This document shows, piece after piece, positions 1-5,230 of a stretch of 6,187 bases of DNA. Numbering within the stretch: position 1 is the stretch's first letter; every line of letters begins with the position of its first letter. The notes beneath the pieces were generated by a model that had not been told where the DNA came from, ran no database searches, and worked only from the letters and a program-made list of their open reading frames with translations. This DNA comes from Solirubrobacteraceae bacterium (lineage in GTDB: Bacteria > Actinomycetota > Thermoleophilia > Solirubrobacterales > Solirubrobacteraceae): assembly GCA_019683665.1 (NCBI GenBank), contig JADGIB010000223.1, positions 1 to 6,187 of the forward strand, in the 5' to 3' direction. The position numbers were made by a program, and so were the translations under genes.

Positions 1-3
1 CCC

Positions 4-52
4 GACGTGCGGCACCTGGCATCGACCTGTCCCAGGCCGGGTGCCACACGTC
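4..52. repeat. Imperfect inverted repeat, 13-bp arms
   Basis: Arms at 4-16 (GACGTGCGGCACC) and 40-52 (GGTGCCACACGTC) pair at 12 of 13 positions; the only mismatch is 10 against 46. The loop is 23 nt. A second, smaller pairing (15-19 CCTGG with 32-36 CCAGG) lies inside it. The repeat is downstream of the topoisomerase gene, which reads leftwards, so it could be part of a transcript end or a dispersed intergenic palindrome. There is no T-run, so a classical intrinsic terminator is not shown. The window edge is only three bases away, so the element may continue beyond it. Confidence 0.55.
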
Positions 53-82
53 CCCCGGAGGGCAGGCGGGACCGGCCCGGGG
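53..82 (-). terminator. Possible GC-rich hairpin terminator after topoisomerase IB
   Basis: CCCCGG at 53-58 pairs perfectly with CCGGGG at 77-82 across an 18-nt loop, starting 4 bases past the topoisomerase stop codon. On the minus-strand transcript it would be the first hairpin after the gene. It has no U-tract and the composition is extremely GC-rich, so chance pairing is a real alternative. Confidence 0.25.
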
Positions 83-86
83 CGTG

Positions 87-1166
<1,080 letters not shown>

Positions 1167-1181
1167 CGTGGCCGCCCCCGG

Positions 1182-2045
1182 CTACCCCTTCGAGGCCGCC
1201 TTCTGACGCGGCGCGGCCGCCGTCGTCCTGCGGGCCGGCTTCGTCGCCTTCTCGCCGGTCTCGGCGCGGACCGCCTCGAGGCTCGCCTGCAGCGCGGCCA
1301 TGAGGTCCGGGACCTCGGCCGGCTCCTCCTCCGGGCGCTCCTGGACGACGACCTCCTCGCCGGCGGCCTTGCGCTCGATGAGCGCGAGCACCTGCTCGCG
1401 GTACTCGTCGTGGTACTTCTCGGGCTCGAACGGGCCGGCGAGCGACTCGACGAGCTGCCTGGCGATCGCCAGCTCCTTCTCGGTCGTCTTCACCTCGTCG
1501 GGGTCGGGCATCTCCTCGATGCGCGACGGGTCGGCGACCTCGTCGGCGAACAGCATCGTCGACATCTCGAGCGCGTCGCCGAGCGGGCGGATCGCGACGA
1601 GGCTCTCCCTGGAGCGGATGACGACCCGGGCGATCGCGACCTTGTTCGTCTCGCGCATCGCCTCCAGCAGCAGCCGGTACGGCTTCGCGCCGCCGGGGCC
1701 GGGCGCGAGGTAGTACGGGTGGTCGTAGTAGATCGGGTCGATCTCGGCGAGGTCGACGAAGTCCTCGATCTCGATCGTGCGGGTCTTCTCCGGCTCGAGC
1801 GAGTCGAGCTCCTCGTTCGTGATGACGACGTAGGAGTCCGGTGCGATCTCGTAGCCCTTGACGACCCGCTCGTACGGGACCTCCTCGCCGGTGCGCGGGT
1901 TGACCCGCTTCTGGGCGATGCGGCCGTTGTCGGCGGCGTCAAGCTGATTGAAGCGGACCGTCTTGCGGTTCACGGCGCTGTAGAGCCGGACGGGCACGGT
2001 GACGAGCCCGAACGAGATGGCACCGGTCCAGATCGCGCGCGGCAT
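1182..2045 (-). CDS. ku: Ku protein, DNA end-binding factor for NHEJ
   Basis: A 287-residue bacterial Ku, which forms a homodimeric ring on DNA double-strand ends and recruits the ligase LigD for non-homologous end joining. The start MPRAIWTGAISFGLVTVPVRLY is the hallmark Ku N-terminus, and the core beta-barrel runs to about residue 210. The helical end motif KYHDEYREQVLALIERK (210-226) and the segment VPDLMAALQASLEAV (245-259), which in other bacteria lies in the LigD-contacting C-terminus, are both present. A basic Ala/Lys/Arg tail (about 265-287) follows, as in extended actinobacterial Kus where such tails bind DNA. The length is normal. No LigD gene is in the window. The ATG at 2045 has no clear Shine-Dalgarno; a GGGTAT element lies 12 bases upstream, so the message may start almost at the ATG. 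The PfpI-family gene ends 55 bases upstream and topoisomerase IB follows after 15. Confidence 0.97.
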   Translation of the reverse strand: MPRAIWTGAISFGLVTVPVRLYSAVNRKTVRFNQLDAADNGRIAQKRVNPRTGEEVPYERVVKGYEIAPDSYVVITNEELDSLEPEKTRTIEIEDFVDLAEIDPIYYDHPYYLAPGPGGAKPYRLLLEAMRETNKVAIARVVIRSRESLVAIRPLGDALEMSTMLFADEVADPSRIEEMPDPDEVKTTEKELAIARQLVESLAGPFEPEKYHDEYREQVLALIERKAAGEEVVVQERPEEEPAEVPDLMAALQASLEAVRAETGEKATKPARRTTAAAPRQKAASKG

Positions 2046-2054
2046 GGGATCCCA
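2045..2054. repeat. 10-bp perfect palindrome touching the ku start codon
   Basis: TGGGATCCCA is a perfect palindrome whose left base is the A of the ku ATG on the minus strand. It sits where a Shine-Dalgarno would be expected and none is seen. It could be a small operator or simply chance; a 10-bp palindrome alone is weak evidence. Confidence 0.3.
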
Positions 2055-2057
2055 GTC

Positions 2058-2082
2058 ATACCCGATCCGCGGCGCCGCGCAC
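2058..2082 (-). promoter_or_regulatory. Candidate SigB/SigF-type promoter for ku
   Basis: On the minus strand, GTGC (2079-2082), a 15-nt spacer and GGGTAT (2058-2063) precede ku. GGGTAT is a perfect match to the -10 element of the SigB/SigF general-stress consensus GTTT-N15-GGGTAT. The -35 matches only 2 of 4 bases. The -10 ends 12 bases before the ATG, so the transcript would be nearly leaderless, in line with the missing Shine-Dalgarno. Sequence match only. Confidence 0.4.
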
Positions 2083-2100
2083 GCAGGATCTCCTTCACGA

Positions 2101-2706
2101 TCAGGACAGGATCGCGCTGCGCTCGAAGCGGGCCGGCTGCGCGCGCCGGCGGACGTCCGCGGGGCCGGCGGCGAACGCCTCGACCATCGCCGCGCTGAAC
2201 GCGGGCAGGTCGTCGGGGCCGCGGCTCGTGACGAGCCCGGCGTCGACGACGACCGCCTCGTCGACCCAGGTGCCGCCGGCGTTGCGGACGTCGGTCTGCA
2301 GCGACGGCCAGCTCGTGAGCGTGCGGCCGCGGACGGCGTCGGCCTGGACGAGCGTCCACGGCGCGTGGCAGATCGCGGCCACCGGCTTGCCCGCGTTCAC
2401 GAACGCGGCGACGAGCGCGACCGCGTCCTCGCGCATGCGCAGCGCGTCGGGGTTGGCGACGCCGCCCGGCAGCATCAGGCCGTCGTAGTCGTCGGCGCTC
2501 GCCTCCGCGGTCGTGCGGTCGACCGGGAACGCGTCGGCCCGGTCGAGGTGGTCGAACGCCTGGACGGTGCCCGCCTCGGGGGCGAGCAGGTCCACCCGCG
2601 CCCCGGCGCGCTCGAGCGCGGCGCGCGGCTCGGTCAGCTCGACCTGCTCGATCCCCTCGTTGGCGACGAGGATCGCGATGCGCCTGCCCTGCAGTTCGTC
2701 GGCCAT
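2101..2706 (-). CDS. DJ-1/PfpI-family protein (protein deglycase or protease-like)
   Basis: A 201-residue class I glutamine-amidotransferase-like protein of the DJ-1/PfpI superfamily (PfpI/YhbO branch). The nucleophile elbow AICHAPW holds the reactive Cys113 followed by His114, and the conserved acidic residue is Glu17 in ANEGIEQVEL. LMLPGG (77-82) and the C-terminal LVTSRGPDDLPAF segment are typical of the PfpI branch. Relatives have been described as intracellular peptidases, chaperones or enzymes that repair glyoxal-damaged proteins and nucleotides; which applies here cannot be read from sequence. The last 20 or so residues are Arg/Ala-rich and variable. The ATG at 2706 is backed by GGAGGAG (2715-2721 on the complement) 8 bases upstream. 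The gene is divergent from the ferritin-like gene and probably heads the pfpI-ku-topoisomerase transcript. Confidence 0.93.
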   Translation of the reverse strand: MADELQGRRIAILVANEGIEQVELTEPRAALERAGARVDLLAPEAGTVQAFDHLDRADAFPVDRTTAEASADDYDGLMLPGGVANPDALRMREDAVALVAAFVNAGKPVAAICHAPWTLVQADAVRGRTLTSWPSLQTDVRNAGGTWVDEAVVVDAGLVTSRGPDDLPAFSAAMVEAFAAGPADVRRRAQPARFERSAILS

Positions 2707-2748
2707 GTCGGTCGCTCCTCCGTGCTTCGGATGCCGGTCCGCCGGGGA

Positions 2749-2773
2749 TTACCCGGGCAACCGAACGCGACAC
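2749..2773 (-). promoter_or_regulatory. Candidate SigB/SigF-type promoter for the pfpI-family gene
   Basis: On the minus strand, GTGT (2770-2773), a spacer of exactly 15 nt and GGGTAA (2749-2754) match the general-stress sigma consensus GTTT-N15-GGGTAT at 3 of 4 and 5 of 6 positions. It lies 43-67 bases upstream of the ATG, leaving a leader of about 35 bases that contains the strong Shine-Dalgarno. The same stretch holds a CCGGG-GATTA-CCCGG inverted repeat (2742-2756) that might be an operator. I see no convincing promoter for the divergent ferritin-like gene. Confidence 0.5.
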
Positions 2774-2793
2774 CACGAGAAGGACGGACCGAC

Positions 2794-3303
2794 ATGGCGA
2801 CGAGGAGCGACACCCACGGGATCCTGGCCGAGGCCAACCGCGCCGAGCGCGAGCGGATCATCGGGATGCTCACGAAGGCGTACTGGATGGAGATCGAGAC
2901 CGTGATGAGCTACATCGCGAACTCGGTCAACCCCGACGGGGTGCGCGCGCAGGAGATCATCGAGTCGCTGCGCGGCGACATCCAGGAGGAGCTCGGGCAC
3001 GCGCAGCAGTTCGCGACCCGCATCAAGGAGCTGTACGGGGTCGTCCCCGGCTCGATGGCGTTCCAGGCCGAGCAGGCGTACCTGCAGCCGCCCGAGCACC
3101 AGACCGACATCGTCCACGTGATCCGCGGCGTGATCGAGGCCGAGACCGGCGCGATCGACTTCTACAACCAGATCATCGAGGCGACCGAGGGCGTCGACCC
3201 GGTCACGAACGACATGGTCATCGCGATCCTCGCCGACGAGGAGGGCCACCGGCGCCTGTTCGAGGGCTTCCTGCGCGAGTACGAGGCGGAGGGCCGCGCC
3301 TAG
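2794..3303 (+). CDS. Ferritin-like di-iron protein (bacterioferritin/Dps superfamily)
   Basis: A 169-residue all-helical ferritin-like protein, presumably cytosolic and concerned with binding or oxidising iron. Likely metal ligands follow bacterioferritin spacing: Glu33 in helix A (YWMEIETVMSY), Glu66 and His69 in EELGHA, Glu115 or Glu117 in VIEAETGAI, and Glu149 and His152 in DEEGHRRLF. The 33-residue gap between the first two glutamates equals that of bacterioferritin. There is no heme-binding Met that I can place with confidence, so I would not call it bacterioferritin proper. The ATG at 2794 is preferred because AAGGA lies 9 bases upstream. An in-frame ATG at 2731 would add 21 codons with poor GC3, including TTA, and is unlikely. 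The gene is divergent from the pfpI-family gene and convergent with DUF6766, with overlapping stop codons. Confidence 0.9.
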   Translation: MATRSDTHGILAEANRAERERIIGMLTKAYWMEIETVMSYIANSVNPDGVRAQEIIESLRGDIQEELGHAQQFATRIKELYGVVPGSMAFQAEQAYLQPPEHQTDIVHVIRGVIEAETGAIDFYNQIIEATEGVDPVTNDMVIAILADEEGHRRLFEGFLREYEAEGRA

Positions 3304-3315
3304 CCCTCGCTCGCC
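3285..3315. terminator. Hairpin spanning the two overlapping convergent stop codons
   Basis: GAGGGC (3289-3294) pairs perfectly with GCCCTC (3303-3308) across an 8-nt loop. The stem can extend through GGCG (3285-3288) and CGCC (3312-3315) with a 3-nt bulge. Both stop codons lie in or beside the loop, so the element could end transcription from both sides. There is no T-run on either strand, so the role is inferred from position and pairing. Confidence 0.4.
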
Positions 3316-3974
3316 GTCTCGCGGTGCGGGTCGCCGACCGGCTTGGACTCCGGCGACCCGCGCTGGCGCAGGTAGATCGAGAAGACGACCATCGTCCCGA
3401 CGGCGAGGAACTCCGACTGCCAGTTCTGCAGCGTCGCCTCCCAGAACTCGGCGGTCCCGACGTACTGCCACCACGACAGCGGGCTCTCGTGGTGGGCGAT
3501 CCGGTCGCTGTTGAACGCGCTGCGGCCGGTGACCGACTGGCCGGCCCAGGAGACGATCCAGATCGCGGCCATCGCGAGCACGAGCGAGTTCGAGTACAGC
3601 CGGGTGCGCCAGCCGCCGGCCCGCGCCCAGCGCGGCGAGTCCGCGGTCGCGTGCGCGCCGAGGCGCTGCTCGGCGTCGGACTCCCGCCCGGCCCGCGACG
3701 GCGGCTTGGACTCGTTGGAGCCCGTCTGCAGCAGCCAGACGGTGAGGAGGATGTAGAGCGTGAACTGGAGGTACTCCGACTGCCAGTTCTCGAGGACGTC
3801 GCGCCCGAACGCCGACGTCGTCAGGTAGCGCCAGAAGCCGATCGTCTCCTGCGCGTGCGTCGCGGCGTCGTCGTTGAACGCCGCCCATCCGGCGACCGCG
3901 TCGCCGGCGAGGGCGGCGGCGAAGAGCGCGAAGAACACGAGCGACAGCGAGCTCTCGCGCAGGAACCGGGGCAT
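3300..3974 (-). CDS. DUF6766-family membrane protein with two internal repeats
   Basis: A 224-residue predicted inner-membrane protein that I recognise as the DUF6766 family; no function is established for it. It consists of two copies of an 83-residue module, residues 9-91 and 130-212, which align without gaps at an offset of 121 with 32 identities. Each copy has a membrane helix (about 10-30 and 129-149), AFN (32-34; 153-155), a hydrophilic stretch with aromatic residues, NWQSE (63-67; 184-188), a second helix (about 68-84 and 189-205) and GSxESKP (85-91; 206-212). The linker 92-128 is polar. Its ATG overlaps the stop of the upstream 27-residue ORF by one base (TGATG), which suggests coupled translation. 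Its own stop overlaps that of the convergent ferritin-like gene. The even helix count places both GSxESKP ends on the same side of the membrane. Confidence 0.88.
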   Translation of the reverse strand: MPRFLRESSLSLVFFALFAAALAGDAVAGWAAFNDDAATHAQETIGFWRYLTTSAFGRDVLENWQSEYLQFTLYILLTVWLLQTGSNESKPPSRAGRESDAEQRLGAHATADSPRWARAGGWRTRLYSNSLVLAMAAIWIVSWAGQSVTGRSAFNSDRIAHHESPLSWWQYVGTAEFWEATLQNWQSEFLAVGTMVVFSIYLRQRGSPESKPVGDPHRETASEG

Positions 3975-4057
3975 CAGTGCCCGCCGATCCCGATGACGAG
4001 GAACCAGGCCAGCCCGGCGACGATCGTCACGACGTAGAGGCCGAAGACGACGCGCAC
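3974..4057 (-). CDS. 27-residue single-pass membrane peptide, coupled to DUF6766
   Basis: A tiny ORF from a GTG at 4057: it begins MRVVFGLYVV, continues as one unbroken hydrophobic helix (about residues 3-24, including LAWFLVIGIG) and ends GGH. Its TGA shares a base with the ATG of the DUF6766 gene (TGATG), the arrangement of translationally coupled genes. It starts 7 bases after the proline-rich ORF stops. A clear Shine-Dalgarno is absent, so it may rely on coupling from the preceding ORF, and the exact start is uncertain. No family is recognised. A membrane peptide co-translated with a membrane protein could be a small partner subunit; that is inference. The hydrophobic coding sense and the junction are the only evidence. 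Confidence 0.5.
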   Translation of the reverse strand: MRVVFGLYVVTIVAGLAWFLVIGIGGH

Positions 4058-4064
4058 GGCGCCG

Positions 4065-4271
4065 CTACCCGGGGTCGGGCGCCGGCTCGGGGTCGGGCTC
4101 GGTCGGGACGGGCGACGGCTCCGGCGGGCGGGGCGGCGGCTCGGGCGGATCGACCGGCTCGACCGGCGCGTCGGGCACCGCCGGCTCGACCGGCGCGTCG
4201 GGGACGGCCGGGGTCGCCGGCTCGGCGGGCCCGGGCACCTCGGCCGGGGGCGTGACGTCGGGGACCTCCAT
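4065..4271 (-). CDS. Proline-rich acidic small ORF, hypothetical
   Basis: A 68-residue ORF from an ATG at 4271, 9 bases after the HAD gene ends. It is almost entirely Pro, Glu, Ala, Val and Asp, with a nine-residue repeat (VPDAPVEPA then VPDAPVEPV) and a run of PPEPPPRPPEP. There is no signal peptide, membrane helix or recognised domain, so an extended, disordered acidic chain is expected. All but one codon (a GAT) ends in G or C, which fits real coding in this genome. Low-complexity DNA of this kind can also give open frames by chance, and the overlapping frame is open too. There is only a weak GGGG upstream of the ATG. The tight spacing to both neighbours is the best argument that it is expressed. 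Confidence 0.5.
   Translation of the reverse strand: MEVPDVTPPAEVPGPAEPATPAVPDAPVEPAVPDAPVEPVDPPEPPPRPPEPSPVPTEPDPEPAPDPG
4154..4202. repeat. Tandem repeat, 27-bp period, inside the proline-rich ORF
   Basis: The 22 bases at 4154-4175 recur exactly at 4181-4202, a period of 27 bp, that is nine codons in frame. They encode the DAPVEP repeat of the proline-rich ORF. Copy number could vary between strains by slippage. Confidence 0.8.
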
Positions 4272-4280
4272 CCCCGGCGG

Positions 4281-4934
4281 TTACCCCAGCGGCGTGGCCG
4301 CGACGCCCGCGCGCAGCGCGACGATCGAGTCGAACACGGCGACCGCGCCCGCCTCGCGCAGCTCCGGCTCGGAGAACCCGCCGGTCAGGACCGCGACGGT
4401 CTCGATCCCGGCCCGCCGGGCCGCCTCGACGTCCCACGGCGTGTCCCCCACCATCACCGCCTCGCGGGTGCCGAGCTTCGCGAGCGCCGCCTCGACGAGG
4501 TCCGGCTCGGGCTTCGTCGCCTCGACGTCGGCCGACGTCGTCCAGCCGTCGACGAGGTCGCGCGCGTCGAGCAGGTCGAGGTAGTGGTCGACCTCCTGCG
4601 CCTTGGCCGACGAGGCGAGCACGACCTCCCGCCCCTGCCCGGCGAGATCGGCGATCAGCTCCAGCGCGCCCTCGAGCGGCTGGGTCGACTGGATCTCGGC
4701 CAGGTAGAGGGCCTTCTCGGCGGCGCGGATGTCGTCGCCGAGGTCGGCCTCGACGTCGTCGCCGGCGAGCGCGGCGACGAGCTGGTCGCCGCCCATCCCG
4801 ATGTGGCGGTGGATGCGCCAGACGGGCAGGCGGACGTCGTGCTGGCGGAAGGCCTGGTACCAGGCGATCGCGTGCTGGTAGTTCGTGTCGACGAGCGTGC
4901 CGTCGATGTCGAGGATGGCGGCGGGAGCGGTCAC
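4281..4934 (-). CDS. HAD-superfamily phosphatase (phosphoglycolate phosphatase-like)
   Basis: A 217-residue HAD hydrolase with all four motifs: DIDGTLVD (nucleophile Asp9, general acid Asp11), LASSAK (Ser108), TKPEPD (Lys141) and VGDTPWDVEAA (Asp164, Asp168). A small helical cap lies between motifs I and II (about residues 18-85), as in subfamily IA enzymes such as phosphoglycolate and beta-phosphoglucomutase-type phosphatases. The substrate is a small phosphorylated metabolite that cannot be named from sequence. The start is a GTG at 4934, giving MTAPAAILDIDG with the usual short lead to the nucleophile; the Shine-Dalgarno is weak. It is the first gene of the minus-strand cluster leading to DUF6766. 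A functional link to the membrane genes is possible but unsupported beyond spacing. Confidence 0.93.
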   Translation of the reverse strand: MTAPAAILDIDGTLVDTNYQHAIAWYQAFRQHDVRLPVWRIHRHIGMGGDQLVAALAGDDVEADLGDDIRAAEKALYLAEIQSTQPLEGALELIADLAGQGREVVLASSAKAQEVDHYLDLLDARDLVDGWTTSADVEATKPEPDLVEAALAKLGTREAVMVGDTPWDVEAARRAGIETVAVLTGGFSEPELREAGAVAVFDSIVALRAGVAATPLG

Positions 4935-4967
4935 GGGCCCCGGTCTACCCGCGCACGGCGGACGTCA

Positions 4968-4989
4968 GGCGTCGGCCGACGGCGACGCC
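4968..4989. repeat. Inverted repeat in the divergent HAD/small-membrane-gene region
   Basis: GGCGTCG (4968-4974) pairs perfectly with CGACGCC (4983-4989). The interval also contains the 10-bp palindrome GTCGGCCGAC (4971-4980), and GACGTC lies just to the left at 4961-4966. It is 34-55 bases upstream of the HAD start, a fit place for an operator or a leader hairpin. High GC makes such pairing more likely by chance. Confidence 0.35.
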
Positions 4990-5008
4990 CCCTCCTGACC
5001 GTCCGGTC

Positions 5009-5033
5009 GATTACGCAGGCCCCGGCCGGGATA
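5009..5033 (+). promoter_or_regulatory. Weak candidate stress-type promoter for the 53-residue membrane protein
   Basis: GATT (5009-5012), a 15-nt spacer and GGGATA (5028-5033) resemble GTTT-N15-GGGTAT at 3 of 4 positions of the -35 and 4 of 6 of the -10. The start of transcription would be near 5040, giving a leader of about 28 bases. The spacer length equals that upstream of the pfpI-family gene, but the hexamer match is weaker. Confidence 0.25.
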
Positions 5034-5057
5034 GCAGGGGCCATCGTCCGACCCCTG
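5018..5057 (+). other. Two mutually exclusive hairpins ahead of the small membrane gene
   Basis: GGCCCC (5018-5023) pairs with GGGGCC (5037-5042), and CAGGGG (5035-5040) pairs with CCCCTG (5052-5057). The shared bases 5037-5040 mean only one pairing can form. The 3' arm of the second touches the first G of the Shine-Dalgarno (5057). This could tune translation, but the first arm may lie upstream of the transcript start. Confidence 0.3.
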
Positions 5058-5062
5058 GAGGA
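5057..5062 (+). promoter_or_regulatory. Strong Shine-Dalgarno fixing the start at 5069
   Basis: GGAGGA ends 6 bases before the ATG at 5069. This is the best ribosome-binding site in the window and is the main evidence that the short ORF behind it is translated. Confidence 0.85.
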
Positions 5063-5068
5063 ACACCC

Positions 5069-5230
5069 ATGATCGGCATCCTGATCGCCGTCCTTGTCGC
5101 CGCGCTCGTGTACTGGCTGTGCACGGCCCTCGGCCTGCCGGTGATCGTCGGGATCGTCGCTGCGATCCTCGTCCTGATCGGCGGTGTCGGCACCGACCTC
5201 GGCTGGGGCCGCCGCGGCACGGTCAGGTGA
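5069..5230 (+). CDS. 53-residue two-helix small membrane protein
   Basis: A short ORF with a strong Shine-Dalgarno. Two hydrophobic helices are plain: residues 2-19 (starting MIGILIAVLVAALVYWL) and 25-41 (VIVGIVAAILVLIGGVG), joined by a tight CTALGLP turn. The C-terminal tail GWGRRGTVR is basic, so by the positive-inside rule both ends probably face the cytoplasm. It is a predicted inner-membrane hairpin. I do not recognise a named family; such hairpins are often stress-induced or accessory subunits of larger membrane complexes. It is transcribed divergently from the HAD gene and overlaps the convergent nuclease gene by 8 bases. A long inverted repeat 5 bases past its stop may end its transcript. 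Confidence 0.85.
   Translation: MIGILIAVLVAALVYWLCTALGLPVIVGIVAAILVLIGGVGTDLGWGRRGTVR

Noticed and set aside
1970..2776. Minus-strand 268-codon frame overlapping the pfpI-family gene
   Set aside because: Arg- and Gly-rich shadow frame; the PfpI frame in the same region has clear catalytic motifs and a good ribosome-binding site.
1999..2793. In-frame plus-strand extension upstream of the ferritin-like gene
   Set aside because: It runs antisense to the pfpI-family gene and the start of ku. The homologous protein begins near the ATG at 2794, which has an AAGGA ribosome-binding site; the extension adds only low-complexity sequence.
2749..3888. Minus-strand 379-codon frame across the ferritin-like and DUF6766 genes
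   Set aside because: It overlaps two recognised genes in the wrong frames and has no domain signature.
4141..4202. CRISPR-like direct repeats
   Set aside because: Only two copies, 27-bp period with a 5-base gap, in frame with a proline-rich coding repeat; no spacers and no cas genes.
4027..4437. Minus-strand 136-codon frame overlapping the end of HAD and the proline-rich ORF
   Set aside because: Gly/Arg/Ala-rich and 157 bases deep in the HAD gene, with no ribosome-binding site; a shadow of the HAD and proline-rich frames.
4945..4950. GGGTAG on the minus strand 10 bases before the HAD start, as a third SigB-like -10
   Set aside because: No -35-like GTTT at 14-16 bases upstream (the 15-nt position reads CCTG). 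GGGTA also occurs inside genes here, so the hexamer alone is not evidence.
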